Shown in pieces: positions 11,701 to 25,045 of a stretch of DNA of 64,000 nucleotides (positions are counted from its first letter, which is position 1; each line of letters begins with the position of its first letter). The position numbers and the translations under genes were made by a program. The stretch comes from Strigops habroptila (taxonomy: Eukaryota; Chordata; Aves; Psittaciformes; Psittacidae): the NCBI RefSeq assembly GCF_004027225.2, contig NC_046358.1, positions 60,771,528-60,835,527 of the forward strand, given 5' to 3'. The notes beneath the pieces were generated by a model that did not search any database, was not told the origin of the DNA, and was given only the letters and a program-made list of their open reading frames with translations.

Positions 11701-12864
11701 GAGGATGTAGTGGAAGAATGGGTTTCAGTTTTATTGGAACAATGACATTTCTGTGGAAACGAGGCAGTTGTTTATAGCCCTGTCTGCAGCTTGTGAAGCC
11801 AGGTCAGAAACGGGGCGTGGATGGGGTTAAAGCTCCAGCGGGGGCTGCCAGGGTGGGTGCAGTAGGGTTGGGGAGCCTCAGCCTGAGCCTCAGCCAGACA
11901 CTGCCCCGCAGGCTGGGGTGGAGCAGCGCCTCAGGGACGGGCAACAGCAGGAACCCGAAGGAGGTCACTGCAGTTTCACAACTGGCTGAGGGGTGTGGGG
12001 CTGTGTGTGTATGTCTATATGTATACACATGGAGAAAGAAACATCCAAGTAAGTCTCAGCTGCTGAAAGAAAGAGATGTATTTTGGCTGGCACCCACTGT
12101 AAACTGTTTTGCTTTGATTCTGTAGGCAAACCAGAGGGAGAGAAAGAGAGAGATGGAGTCTGCAGAAGTGATATTCTGTCTTGCATGTTTGGAACATAGT
12201 GACTGAAGAGAACAAAGTTCTTCAGGTGATACATCTTTAAAAGCAGTCTTTATGGAGGCAATAGCTCTTTGAAATCCACAGACAGCTTTTGAAAGTAAAG
12301 GGTTTAGAGCTGGCTCTAGAAACTGACCACTTTTTGTTAAAAGCATTGATGAAACAGATTCTTAGTACAGAAGTGAAGTACAAAGTCTATGATCATATAA
12401 TTTTTCTTTTTCAGAGTTTCTTTTTCTTTTTTTACACTTCGGTATCTGTAGTAATGAGATGAAAGCTGAGGTGGCTCTCTGGAAAACTGGGTAAGGATAA
12501 CTGCCTTCTGTGAAAACTGGCTGATGACAGCTGTAGACCTTTTTATTCCTGTACTGTAGTACGTTTTGTGCTGAGTGCCCTCTTGAGGTCTTGGGCACAC
12601 AGTGACCTGGACGAATCCCGGGTAGTGTGGCTGTACCTGAGCCATCCATGAGTCCTTCCTTTAAGGATTTTCCCTCTCTTTTTCTGCCTTTTGGGAGAGA
12701 AGTTCTAACCAGCTTAGTCTGGGGGAACACAATGAAGTCAGCTTTTACTTTAAGACAGCATTACAGACAATAAGTTCCTCAGGTTAAAAAATAATTCAGA
12801 ACTTCGCTTTGCTCTATCAATGTAGAGAAATGTGTTTCCTACTTATGTTTCTGTTTTTTCCCTA
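8757..12864. other. intergenic, no recognised gene
   Basis: After the CpG island the sequence turns AT-rich. A strong splice-donor-like GAG followed by GTGAGG on the plus strand at 8762 lies in the divergent direction from EIF3M and could end a first non-coding exon. Otherwise there is only scattered short open frames, a CpG-poorer patch around 11800-12000 with serine/leucine repeats in one frame caused by CAGCCTGAGCCTCAGCC, and a TG/TA-rich patch at 12000-12030. Confidence 0.4.
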
Positions 12865-12865
12865 G

Positions 12866-12987
12866 TTCTGGCTGACGCTAAAGGGAAAGTCTCTTCTTGT
12901 AAGACATATCAGAGATCTCAGGAGGAAGCCTCTTGTCCTTATTCTTCCAGCCAAGCTCTGTAGTCGGAGGAACTCTGGATAACTTCA
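12866..12987 (+). other. candidate exon of unknown transcript
   Basis: A good pyrimidine tract and acceptor (TGTTTTTTCCCTAG) precede 12866. A near-perfect donor, TCA followed by GTAAGTAC, follows 12987, giving a 122-nt internal exon-like unit. One frame is open for 38 codons before a stop, and I do not recognise its peptide, so a non-coding exon is more likely than a coding one. It lies about 4.1 kb downstream of the divergent donor at 8762, so the two could belong to one EIF3M-divergent lncRNA. No transcript evidence is available. Confidence 0.2.
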
Positions 12988-14878
12988 GTAAGTACAGTAA
13001 CTTTTAGGTGCTTATCTGGTTTTCTTACAGACTGTAAATTCTCTGCATTTGCCCACTTACTCCAGTTCCTCCCCAAAAATACCTGCGGTTATCCTGACCA
13101 GCACGCTATCTTCATTCTACACATTTGTTAAAATTGTGTAAGAAGTAGAATTCAGTATTGTGTTGTTATTAGCAATATTTGGTTCTGCCATGGAGCATTT
13201 TGCCTTTGAAAAACCTTTAGAAATATATTTTGTTTGGACTCTAGATGCACTTATTTTGCTGCTAGTGTAGCAGGTGTTATTCTTAACCACTTTTTTTTTA
13301 AGAGAAATCTTAAGTTTAGAGGAAATGAGCACTCGATTATTTAAATTTCCTGAGATTAGAGGAAGAACACTTTGCCAAACAATGCCTCTTCACTTCAAAA
13401 CCTCTCCCCATAAATTATGTTAGGAGATCTTATTAAAAGTCTGTAAAAATTTCCTATTAAAAATGGTTGATTGCAGTCCAGACCATCACAGCTTTTGTGC
13501 TTTCAGTGAAATACCACAGCTGTCGCAAAGAAATATATTGTGAGACAAAAGGTTTTGTTTCCTTAGTCATAAATTATTTTGGTGATATCTGAAGTAAGAT
13601 AAAACTTTCACTTACGTTTGAGTGAAGGAAGATTCCAGTGATAACTTGTTCAAAAATCTATAAAAAGAATATAAGAATGTAGATCTAGATAGCAAATTAG
13701 AATCAGACTTCCTTTTTGTTTAAGGAAAGCAATTATTTCTGAAGTCAGTGAAGATTATAACCAGGGATAATAGCATAACTTTGCAAAGCACAGTGCCTTT
13801 ATCTCAGTACAACCTGAAGTTTAAGCTTTCAAGTCTGACCTTCAAGAACTATTTAATAGAATCCTTTAGTGTTGGCTAGTTTTTAAACCAAAGTAGAACA
13901 ATAGTAAGTAGTCTGTTTACTAATTATACTCACAAACAAAAATAGGCCCTTTTTTCAGATTTTAAAAAGAATTAAACAAATTGGCTTTGTCTGTATTTTC
14001 TGTTGGCAAATGCGTTTTCTGCTAAGGCATTCTGCAGAAACAACAGCCTTTTAGGGGAAGAAGGGCTCTATGTACACCAAATAGACTGTGAAGTATTTGC
14101 TGTCATTACTGATTCTGTGTTCACCCAATCAAGGAGTAGAAGTATATTCCACATGTGACTTGTGTATATAATGAAAATATAAAATTGCAGAGTATATACT
14201 AAAGATTATTTTCCAAAATCAGTTACCAAATAATTTTGAATTAAAGATATAGTAGGATATTCACCATTTGCTCATATGTTACTGCTTTCTGCATAATGGT
14301 CACATTTCCCAACCTCCTCCCCTGCTCGTTACAGAGATTACTGAAGAAATAAAGATAGCACAGGTGCTAGAACTCAGAGTTTGAGAGACATGTGGGGTTG
14401 TGTCTGGAAAAATACATATGCATTTTCTGACTATCAATAGTATTCATAACTAAGCCAGTTCTCTTTATCCAGTGCCATTACAAGAGTTTACTGTAATTTG
14501 TTTATGTATGTGTTTAAATCAGGAGTGTAGAAAACGAAAATGCAAGATGGTCTTCCCTTCTGCTGTGTAATCTAGAGAAATAGAGTATGCCATCTTGAGC
14601 CTTTAATAAGATGCATTACTGTAGCCCCCTATTTTTTTTCCGAGTGATTTTTCTTATAAATCAAAATTCATCTTCATAGTGCTTTTTTATGGCAACATGT
14701 GCTATGCATTCTTCAGGTCAGACTTGCTCAAAATGAAAGAACTATGAAGATAAATATCTAGCATAAGGTCTAAAGCTAAATAACCAGCTTTTGGGAATTA
14801 TTTCGTTCGTGAAGATAAAGATATATATTTCATGTCCCGTATACCTGGGGGGGGGACAAGGTGAGTCATGAGTTTGTA

Positions 14879-15165
14879 TTAGTGAGCTGCATGAGTTAAT
14901 GCATACCAGCGTAAATAAGGTGCCTCGGCCATATAATTACATATGGCTCCAGCCATTGCTGAAGGGTGTGGGTGGTACTTTTGGGGTTGGGGAGGGGCAC
15001 CTAAAACCTCTGTGGTCCTCTGTGCCCTGGTAGGATCTAGCTCTGTGTTCTCACTTATGCAGAATGGTCTTTTACAAGTAATCCCACTGATGTCAGTGAG
15101 ACTTTTCTGTAATAAAATGCTGTCTGACAAGAATATGGATATCAGAATCTGGCCCTGCTTGTACT
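14879..15165. repeat. possible ancient sauropsid interspersed repeat
   Basis: Phrases such as ACCAGCGTAAATAAG and AATCCCACTGATGTCAGTGAG followed by ATCAGAATCTGGCCC resemble a degenerate old repeat common in turtles, crocodilians and birds (its usual core reads like CCATTGACTTCAATGG). The family name is not certain, and the edges are approximate. Confidence 0.3.
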
Positions 15166-16849
15166 AATTCCATTTTAATGAATACTTAAATGGAGTTGTT
15201 ATTAAAAAAGTGTATTTCCTAATATTCAATAAATCAAAACTATAAAATCAGTTTGCCAGTTGTTGCCACTCTACTCAGAGCCAGTTTCTCTTGTATTGAA
15301 AAGAGTAGTACATACTGTCTCCATTGAGGAGGGATTAATTGTAATACTTTTATCTGCTTCATAAGATTTATTTCTAATAACAAAGAGTAAAGAAAAATGG
15401 AGGAGCTTTAAACATTTATTATTTTTATTACAGCACCATATATTCACAAGATGTTTCACAAACACAGAATTTGTTTCACCTAAGAAGCTTGTTTCATGAG
15501 TGAGCAACTTCAAAACAGAATTTAAAAAAGCATTATTAATTTCTCTGATCATATCCATTTAATTTTATAAGATGGAGTCTTAGGCGCTATGCAGTAATGC
15601 AAAGATACATATTAAAGCCTGCTAAGGTTTTTTAGGTCAGTCATCTAAAGATTCGTAGAGCAGTAGTGTGACATGCTGCTGGGGAAACTACCTGACAGAA
15701 GTCCCCACTGTTGTGAAACAAGGTTGGACACTCTGTATGCAAAATGTTTTGGATTTGAGATGGTATTTCCCTGCACATGGAAGAGGACTGATCTGCTTAA
15801 CTTCCGTGGTGACATTCATACCGAGAAGTAGGAAGGATGCTTATGATGCTTTGGACTTTGTTGCACATTGACAAAATACAAATAAAAAGAAGTAAAGGGA
15901 GGGGTAAAAAGAAATTGAATGAATTTAACTGAAAGATATAACTACCATTGTATTGAGAGATGGCAGATGGATTCTAGCAGAGTATTATTTCCTTGGAATT
16001 TGCTAAATCTTTGAAATCCAAATGTTTCACAAGGGTGGGGAGTGTTCAGCTCCCTCAAGATGTTCATCTAGGCAACAGGCAAGTTTCCTGATTTCATACC
16101 TTTACAGATGCCAGGTTTCCAGAGTCTCTAGCTTTGATCCCGTCCTCCAGACACCGTGATGTGGGGCCAAGGATGCCAGCTCCTCCATTGCTCTGCAGCA
16201 GCCTACCAGGCTGTTTTTATAAATGATGTGTTGTCTCTAACCATAAATACTGCTCCTAAAAGGGATACTGAAATGCAGATAATAGGACTTTTCAGTAATG
16301 GGTCTTCTAATGTCAGCCATTCTTTTTAAACTGTTCAATTTTCAACAGAATTAAAGATCTACACAGTATATTCTACCTCCTGCAGACTGCAGTTGTTAAA
16401 AGAAAATAAATCACTTAAACAGGGTCATGAGCAACAAAGGCCAGTGTGGGTTCAAAGTTTACAGGTCTCTGCATTTATCAGGTAGAAATATGCTACATTT
16501 CACTATTTCATAAAATATCCTTTTATGAAAAAGCCATCAATCTTTGTATGGCCTACTAAAACTGATTCCTCAAATGAAAGAAATGAATGATGACACCAAA
16601 TCAAGAAATCGTTTATGAGTTTATATTTTTGCAAGACCACCATGACTCTCACATACGTTTTCAATTTTGGTAAGGATGTGATTATCATGTGGATATGTTT
16701 TACTCCCACCATCTGTACTAAGGGATCTGTCAGAGCTGTGTACCCTTTCTTGGGCAGTTCAGGATTTGTTCAGATTTTTTCATTAATCTATAGTGGTTTT
16801 TATCCAGTGATAGTTATCATTTCTGTACATTATCTACAGATTCTCTGGG

Positions 16850-16871
16850 TTTTTTATATATATATAAAAAA
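16850..16871. repeat. perfect 22-bp AT palindrome
   Basis: Six T, ten alternating A/T and six A make a perfect inverted repeat with no spacer. It could extrude as a cruciform, but a short TA microsatellite flanked by homopolymers is the simplest origin. Confidence 0.9.
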
Positions 16872-19800
16872 TCACATATATCATATTCAAGTTCACGTAA
16901 AACTGTGTCTAAATGGCTTAGTTATATCGCAAAGGTTTTCAACATTTCTGTGGAATGATTTTTGTGTTATTTCTGTCACACACTCTACAAAACATCATCT
17001 TAATTATGGATTTTTTTTATCTTCTGGTCTTTCCGTACTATTGCTACGCTTTAGGAGTCACCAAGCTCTTCAACCAACTGGACAATTTAGATACGTAAAA
17101 ACAATATTGTTTAGTCGTGCTTAGGTATTGTAGAACTATTATATAGTGGTTTGGGGTAGGAATAATGTAAGAAATGAGTTTATTTCTCGTCTAGTAATGG
17201 CTACCAGTACAACCACCAGCATGCTGCACTGTAATAAGGAAAAATGATTTCTGTTCTGGCAAATGAGCTTGGCCTTTCTAGGTCTCCACTGAAAACAGAC
17301 ACAAACAAATTAATATGGTTTACTAAGTATCAGTCTCATAAGAAGAAGGACATATGGAGAAGTTAGTTTAAACTTCTGAGAAAGAACTTGATGCTTGGGT
17401 TTTTAAGAGGAGCATTTTGTTCCTTTTGCTATGGAGTTAATTTTGAAAAAAGCTATCATTCTTGCACTGTTTTTTAGGAAGTTCGCCTTTTTTCAGTTTA
17501 CTTAGGAATTATCTTTTTAAACTATCTTTGATTCAGTGATGAAATAGAAAGTTAAAGAATGTTCTGTGCTTCCTTTGTAACTGAGAAGTCAGACTTTCAG
17601 TCAAAGAATATATGCTATCTGAACATGTATTTAGTCCTGTCAACCTTCTCTTACGACACCACTGAACACTCTGGAAAGCTTTTCCTACAGAGAAAATAGA
17701 AGCATCTTTCAATGAGCACTTCCCATGACAAGCCCACCATCTTCCTGAAAGAAAATCTATCTTGTCTGAGCAGACTGGAAGGTAAACAAAACTTTCTAGT
17801 CATCTGGTGATGACCTTAGAGAAAATGTTCCTGTTAAAGCAGGCAAGATAGGAAGTTCTGGCCTTTAAATTTGTTTTAAATGAATCTCAGACGAACAGTA
17901 CTTCTATGAAATTTGAGGGCTTTTGTTCCAAAGCATCTTGAAAAAAATTCACAGAATTCTGCAACAACTCCCTCAGATGCCAGAATAATGCCCCCAGATC
18001 CACAAACTGAGAAATGAGAGTTCAGTGTGCTTTGCCTTTACCTCTCAGTACTGTACTCTGTCATTCTTGCAGTCAAGGGACCATGAATGAATCACACATC
18101 AAAAACATCCAAAGTAGCTGGAAGAGTCCGAGGCTATGTGCATAAAGTGTAAAAGGCACATAACCCACTTTGAGAAGGTGTTCATCACTTAATGGATTCT
18201 CTACCTGAAGAAAAGCAGATCAAGAACTTGGCAGCTTTAGGTGTCAGAAGGGCAGTTTCCATTCTAAGCAGAATGGAAGTGTTATCTTAAAAAGTATCTT
18301 AGAAGCACTTTCCCTCCCTTTGACCCATATAAAATCTGTGGAAACCTTGTTAAATGTCCAAGAAATGGCAGTATTTTTCAAATGGCTAAGATAGTTAAAT
18401 TCCATTCTGGTGACCATCTACACTGTAAACAGTGTGTGTAATCTTAAATTTGAAGAAGAAGTCTCTAAGGAAAACTTTATTAATGTGTTCTGTAAGTGCA
18501 TGCAGTTTTGCAAGTGCATTAGCATGGTCACATAGGAGTGTCATAATGTGTCATGGAGTTTGGCATGCTGCAGCTGATCATGGCTGTCAGGAGGTGATCT
18601 GGAGGATGACAGATGGAACTCCAGGACAGGCTGTCAGAACAAGTTGTCCAGGGAAGGCAGGGGAAAACCAGTGGAAAGGTTCTTCCTTGTATCTTTGCAG
18701 CCACTGTTTGACATGCCATGAAATCTAAACATAATTCCCTTCTCTAATAAAACATTGAATATTTTTATAGTCTGTCATTGATTACCAGATCATAACAGTA
18801 AGAGATCTGTAGCTGATCCATGGAATCACACCACTTTTATAGTGTTTTCAATTATGATTTTATTAAAGAGTGAAAGATGTTCTGTGAGAAGTATTGAGAA
18901 ATAGCTATTCCAAAACAACTGGGAAGCTGGTTTTCACAATGTTTTAAATTCATCTTCCAAACCTATAAAAGCCAGGAGTTCCACTAGTTAATTATGTGCT
19001 GTTACACTTTAGTTTCATTAAAAGTCAGTTATAATACGGAATAAATACAGAGTGCCTGTTTTCTCTGTATCTTTCGTTATTTAACCTGCATTTGCTGAAT
19101 ACCCTCTTACTCAACAATTCTCTAACCTCTGTGGTCCCTTTCGTGACTGTCTCTCCCCATCAAGAAATCTTTTCAGACTTCTAATTGTTTGGCTGGGGCT
19201 CTGACCCTCTTTGTGAGAAAAGGTCCCATAAGTTGTCTTGAAGAAAAGGTTTTGAAGGATATATCCCTCTCTAAGGTACCAGAAGTATAGCATGCTACTC
19301 TTGTATAAAACTCTCACAAGAGAGCAGAGGTATCTCTAAAACAGTGCAGCTTTCCATTGCTGAAGAATCCCTCTCACTAGGACTTACACTGCCATTATTA
19401 TTCTCCCTTGCTGTTTAATTCTAAGAGCACAGTGATATGTGATATGTATTTGTCTTGCTCTGTCCTCAAGGACATACTAATGTGCTGCTGGGTTAGAAAT
19501 ACTTTCTTTAAAAGTACTCAAATGCTGGAAAACTATTTTTTTCAGGGTAGCTGCAACCTGAGAACATCTTTTCGTAGGGAAGAGAACAGTTTGGAAACTT
19601 CTTAACCATTTAAATGCACTGCTGGTTTTTGTAATTTAACTTTTTTTTTTTTTAAGTTACAGTACATAATGATATATGAGCTATGAAATTCAAATAATGT
19701 AGAATTGTAATTTTTTCTTTCTTTTCTGTAGAGGTAACTTTTATGACAAATCTCAGTTTTTGAAGAGCTCTATCTTGCTTCTATAACTTAGGCATAATGC

Positions 19801-19881
19801 ATGTTATTTTTTTGGGTTTTTTTAAGTTTACTATAGCATGTTGTCCTTCTTGCCTGAGAAATGTCTTCAGGGAACCATGTG

Positions 19882-20240
19882 AATCATAGAATTGTTTAAG
19901 TTGGAAAAGACCTTTGAGGTCATCAAGTCCAGCTGTTAACCTAGTCCACCACTAAACCACGTAGCTGGGTTTTTGAAACCGTGACACACTGCCAAGTCCA
20001 CCAGTAAACCATGTCCCTAAGTTCCACATCTACATGTCTTTTAAGTACCTCCAGGGATGGTGACTCCACCACTTCCCTGGGCAGCCTGTTCCAGTGCTTG
20101 ACAACTCTGTCAGTGTAGAAATTGTTCCTAGTATCCTGTCTAAACCTTGCCTGGCACAACTTAAGGCCATTTCCTCTTGTCCTATCGCTTGTTACTTGCG
20201 AGAAGAGAGACTGAGCCCCACTTTGCTACAACCTCCTTGT
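19882..20240 (-). mobile_element. CR1 LINE 3' fragment with ORF2 C-terminus remnant
   Basis: The plus strand starts GAATCATAGAATTG, then TTGGAAAAGACCTTTGAGGTCATCAAG, the reverse complement of a CR1 3' end. On the minus strand a frame from 20159 to 19941 still reads [20 protein letters not shown], the conserved tail of CR1 ORF2 just before the 3' UTR. The copy is 5'-truncated near 20240 (after CTTTGCTACAACCTCC) and has no catalytic reverse-transcriptase part, so it is a dead fragment. The subfamily differs from the copy at 6371. Confidence 0.92.
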
Positions 20241-21246
20241 TTCAACTCCTGTTAGCATTTGGCTGGATTCTGTGTTAGTTGCCTTGTGTGGATTGGTGGA
20301 GTTTTACGCTTGGTCTCCCACTTTTCCAAATCACCAAGAAAATTATCTGCTTAAAGGGTAACTATATGGCTGCGAATGCTCAGCCGTCTGATGGCTTTGA
20401 ACAAAAGTAGTTAGTTATGTTGTGGTGTGTGTTAGTTTTGTAAGTGTCATGTGAAGGCTGACAGAGATCGCATTTCTGTGTTTTGCTGCTCGGTCCAGAC
20501 CATAGCCTCTAGAGGTAATGGATCTCTGCAGAACCTCACTGGAGCAGATCACCAAACAGTGCAGGATTTCAAGAGCTGATGCACTTTTATTGCTACAATA
20601 TTCTTGTCTTGAAAGTGATGGGTTTGGTATTGTGGTTTCATATATCAGTGTGGTTTTATGTCTAAAAGCTGAGCCCTGTTGGTAAGCCGGATACCTTTTC
20701 TTAAAAAGACAGGGTTTTCTTTTGTTCTTAGAGATGAGTTGTTTCAAGTAATAGGCTTCTGAGTATATAGATTCATATTTGCTATAATGAAAAGACTAGA
20801 TGCCTGTATATGCGGAACAGCTGGATCCAACAGTGGCAACTGAAGGGAGGCTCTGCAGTTACTCAGGCTCCAGCTATGAGAAACTCCTGTGAGAAGCATC
20901 ATAAAATTTACCAGAGTATGGCTCAATCACGAATTAGATGGGTTTGTCCAGAAGTGTGACGCCAATAACCAGCTACTACCCTTGGCAAACAGCAGATTGG
21001 TCCTGGTGTTGGCAAGGTTACGTTTTGCTCTGAGGGTAGGTTATAAGCACCATGTTTGCTGTTGCATTTACTTTTGGAACTGCTAGGCAAGCTGCAAATG
21101 CTTGCTAGATGGACTGTGTCTCAGGCCACTGTAGCCCAGTATAGCATTATAAAAACCAGAACAATCCATCCAACTGCATCAAATCACCGAGGACATCTGT
21201 TTATTACTCTAAAAAAATCACATAGTTCTTTTTCCCCCTTCTCTTA

Positions 21247-21298
21247 AAGGAATAATAGAATATCAATAGAAATAAGGAATAATAGAATATCAATAGAA
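21247..21298. repeat. 27-bp tandem duplication
   Basis: The unit AAGGAATAATAGAATATCAATAGAAAT (given here only by position, 21247-21273) is repeated directly at 21274-21298, with the second copy identical over its 25 bases. The perfect identity suggests a recent slippage or replication duplication. Confidence 0.95.
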
Positions 21299-23401
21299 GG
21301 CTGGGATTTTTTATCACATCTTCACTGGAGCAGATGTCTACAGGCAAGTTGTAAAGTCCTGGAATGTGGTTTATAATAGATGCGTATAAGCTGCAGTTAT
21401 TTATGTATTCATTAGTGAAGCAGAGGGCATCTCTAACCCCACTGTAAGAGTTATGGTGGTTCAGTTCCATACTTACCAGTGATGATTCAGGTTTCCTTTT
21501 AGCTGCCTTCTGACATCTGTAGGATATACATTTGCATGAATGTCCCAGCACAATTTGGGAGTGATACCAGGGGTCACAGAGTGGCATTGTGCTGAGTAAT
21601 CACAATCTCCTCAATCTCTCATGGCCAATTTACGAAAAGGAGCTGGGTATTTTGGAATCCCAGTGTTGCCCTAGAAAGTCATTGCTGTGGAAAGTCAGGC
21701 CACAAGTCCCAGAGGCAAGTGCCAGATTTTGAATGGCACACAGCAGCGGGGAGTCATGGCAATCTGAGAGAGGCTTCTGTGGCAGCTCTTGTTTTGCAAT
21801 TCCTTAGTCCCACCAGGTCCAAGCTTAGCTGCCGTTACTAGAAGTCCTGGGCTTGTGTACATGTGAGATACACCTGACCAGCTGATTGGCAGCACCTTAC
21901 CTCTTAAAGAGGCAGCATCTTGCAGTCCCTGTGATATTCCCACCAGGAAAATAACCCCTGAATTAAATCCAACATTTCATCAGTGATGTGATTTTGAAGG
22001 CTTCCTCTTTGCTATCTTTAGCGTGGACTTTCAGATGCAATAGCCACTCATGCCTCCACATTATCCTGACAGGTGGTGCTATTTTTATTGTCCTATCTGT
22101 GCTTCGTTTGTTGAGAAGTGGAAGAGCAGAGCCCTTGAGGACTGGTCCCCAGGCTCTTCAGCAGGAGCTTGGGAAGGATGCATAGTTCTTTCACTGAGCT
22201 TCAGCATTACTGGTAGCACTGAAACATCTCAGTTAGCAGTTTTAAGCTTTGAAGTTTTTAATTTTTAAGCCAAGTATGACAAAATTTGAAGGGACAGAAT
22301 TTGGATCCAAGTACTTGGAAATACCTGAAGGTTAATTTCACTTTAAAGTTCTTTTAAAATATTTTTGGTGAGTAAATGTTTGTTTTCTCTGTGCAGTATG
22401 GTAAGGTGAGGCCTATAAAACTTGCTTGCCTGTTTTCTGTGTTAAATGTATCTGTGCATGGTAAAGGTTTTTAGTGGCACTGAGTTTATTTTATGTTGTG
22501 CTCTGTAGAAAATAAGACATGAGGACTTTTAAAAGCTGTTGTTTTTCTTGACTTCACCTTCATTAATCTTATTTAGTTTCTGTAAGGGGCTATTTTGTAA
22601 GCTCCACCGATGGGTAATGTTTTCTTTTCCAAAGTTCATGATTCTTCTATTCAAATCACTAATTTTCGCTGTTTCACTCCAGTGGTTTAGTGCTTCCCAG
22701 GCCTCAAGGAATGAGTTTAATTAGCAGTGCTGAATAAATTCTGAGACATGATTCATCTTTCTTGTCACTCAGCTCTAAGTACAAAAATGCAATTTGAAGA
22801 TGCTCTTAAAAGCTTGTGAGAATGGCTTCTTCTGTATAAGTGGGAAAAGAGTCACATGGTAATTTGGAAAAGAAGGATTTTACATGTCTGTCTGTTTTCA
22901 ATTTAACTAAAAGATGGAGGATTCAGTCATATGTCCTTGAAGTCACTGGTATGTTGAGTTCAAAATACTCAGCACAAACATTCAAATTAAAACTGTGCAG
23001 TGGAGCTTTTTTAGATGAAGTAATTGACTTGGCAAATTGCAAAACTATTCCAGATTTAATATGATTTAATTTGCTTCTGGCTTTTTGTATTTTCATCAGA
23101 ACATACAGAAATCCATTGAAGGGAAAATGTCCTTCTCTAGTGATCCTGACTGTTGTAGTGCAGAGGTCCAAATTTTGTTATGTCCTTTTCTCTGAACCAA
23201 GAGAAGGTATATTTCTAAGGCATAGTGTCATGAGGGGAAGATAGGGAATGCAGAAAGGGAAAGAAGGAGTCAACTCCAGAAGGTTGGGTTTAAATTTAAA
23301 ACTGTGATTCTTATGCCCCAGTAGCACTGCCAGCAGTACAGAGAGCAGTAGCATTTTGCCATGGTATATCCCTGTGCAGCCATTAACGGATGACAATGGT
23401 G

Positions 23402-23545
23402 CCTCACAACAGCTGTGGGAAGAATTACGTTTTCCAGAATTTACAAAGGGGGTCAAAATAGTTAGTACCTTGCCCAGGGAGAGCTGTAAGCTAAACAGAG
23501 CTGAGCTGCATGACTGAGAACCTGGAACTGAATCCTGAGACCACT
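23402..23545 (+). repeat. MIR-like ancient SINE relic
   Basis: The order of phrases fits a degraded MIR/CORE-SINE: CCTCACAACAGCTGTGGG, then an AATTTACAAAGG segment, then CTTGCCCAGG, GAGCTG and GGAACTGAATCCTGAGACC. These correspond to the family's ...CTCACAACAACCCTGTGAGG...TTTTACAGATGAGG...CTTGCCCAAGG...GGGATTTGAACCC stretch. The copy is heavily diverged, as expected of an amniote-age element. Confidence 0.6.
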
Positions 23546-24994
23546 TCCTCCGCTCCAGCACATGAATAAAAACCACAGGTTGTTTAGCGCCTTTCTTATG
23601 TAGGCACAAAGAAATTAAGGACGAATTGTGGTTGGAGGCAGTTCCCTGGATTTTGTCAGATTCAGACAGATCCCAAATATTATTTTAACGTACCCTTAAA
23701 AGAAAGCCCTTGCTATTAATTTCATATTTATTGCAGTTACACTGACCCTAATGATTTTTTTAAAATTAATTTGACAGATGTCACAAATATTTTAAGTACA
23801 GTTTAACATCATTAAATATAATCTTTCCCAGAAAAAAGAGTTCTATAGAGTGAATGTAGGATAAGTGCACATGTTGGATTTTGGAAAGTGAAGGGTGTTG
23901 CATATTACTTAGTACACAAAGTAGGTGTTAGGGAATAATGTTTATGGAGCAACAAGGTTCTCCTTCCCATGTCGTCTCAGTACATCTCACCCAGAAGGAC
24001 AAGCTCCCCTCGAAGGGAATCTGCTTATTAATTTAGCTCTTAGGTATTATGTATAGTTGGTGACCTTAGGAACTTTTATTTTTTAGATTCGTTTATTACT
24101 TTGCTCTCATGTGACAGCCAAGAGGACTAAGCAAAGCCTTTGAGAAGGAAGGGTTATTCCACTTCCCTGGAGACACGATCTTGGTTTATGTTAAGTTTGC
24201 ACAATTTTTTGCACCTTGGTGGCCCTAGTTCTGCTTGAAAGAAGGGCAAAGTTCTTTACATTGAATGAGAACTTGTGAAGCCATGCAAATACATAGTTAT
24301 TATCCAGGTGAGCAGGAATAGAAAATGAAGGATCCGAGGACTAGATTCTACTGGATTCCAATACTTCATGAACTTTAGAGCTCTGGTAGGGTCCTCAACT
24401 GGAATATAAATAAAGCAAACCCTTTCAAAGGTTTATAGGACTATACTTAGTCCTCTCTTACTGCCCTAATTTATGATTGTTGCAAATTCACAAGCTGTGA
24501 AATGTGTTGGTCACAGAACTGGTGGCAATAATTTCAGAATATGAATGAGAGCATCTGGGTTGCTGTTTACCTTTGTTTCACAAAGTCAGCTTTTTATCTT
24601 TGCATCATTTAACCTCAGAAATATGGCTGGATTAGGCAGGCAGATGGAGCCTTGTATGGAACAGAACATTTGCTTTCCGTAACTTCGTTAGTTTCTTCTG
24701 TGAAAAAACATACCATTTGCTTTCCCTCTGCTGTTCCTCTGCAAGAATACAAATCAAAGTAATATAAATAGAAATAAGCAGCAGCTTCCCTCTGTGAAAG
24801 AAATAAGGATGCTGGGACTCAGAAATTCTTCATTTTATTTTGGCTCTATAGTGACTTAGATAAAGCGAAGGCCCAGGCAGCAAGCCTGCATAACACTCAA
24901 ATCTCATGTAACCCTATTTTGCAGACTTTCATTACTGCATGTAAACTTTGCTTGGTTTTAGTTACAGATGAATTTCTCTGCGCCTAACTTTAAT

Positions 24995-25045
24995 GCCTTT
25001 GAGTTTCAGTTTCCATATCTGTAAAATGGGAGAGAGATGATAAAG
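24995..25045 (-). repeat. MIR-like core fragment
   Basis: The plus strand reads GAGTTTCAGTTTCCATATCT then GTAAAATGGGAGAGAGATGA, the reverse complement of the typical MIR core (TTTTACAGATGAGGAAACTGAGG). The edges are not clear. Confidence 0.6.

Larger units (their letters stand above)
12988..19880. other. intergenic, no recognised gene
   Basis: AT-rich sequence without a recognisable gene. It contains a G10 run at about 14849-14858, an ancient-repeat-like stretch near 14879-15165, and a 169-codon plus-strand open frame (16615-17124) that I do not recognise. That frame spans a perfect 22-bp AT palindrome and is probably chance. Confidence 0.5.
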
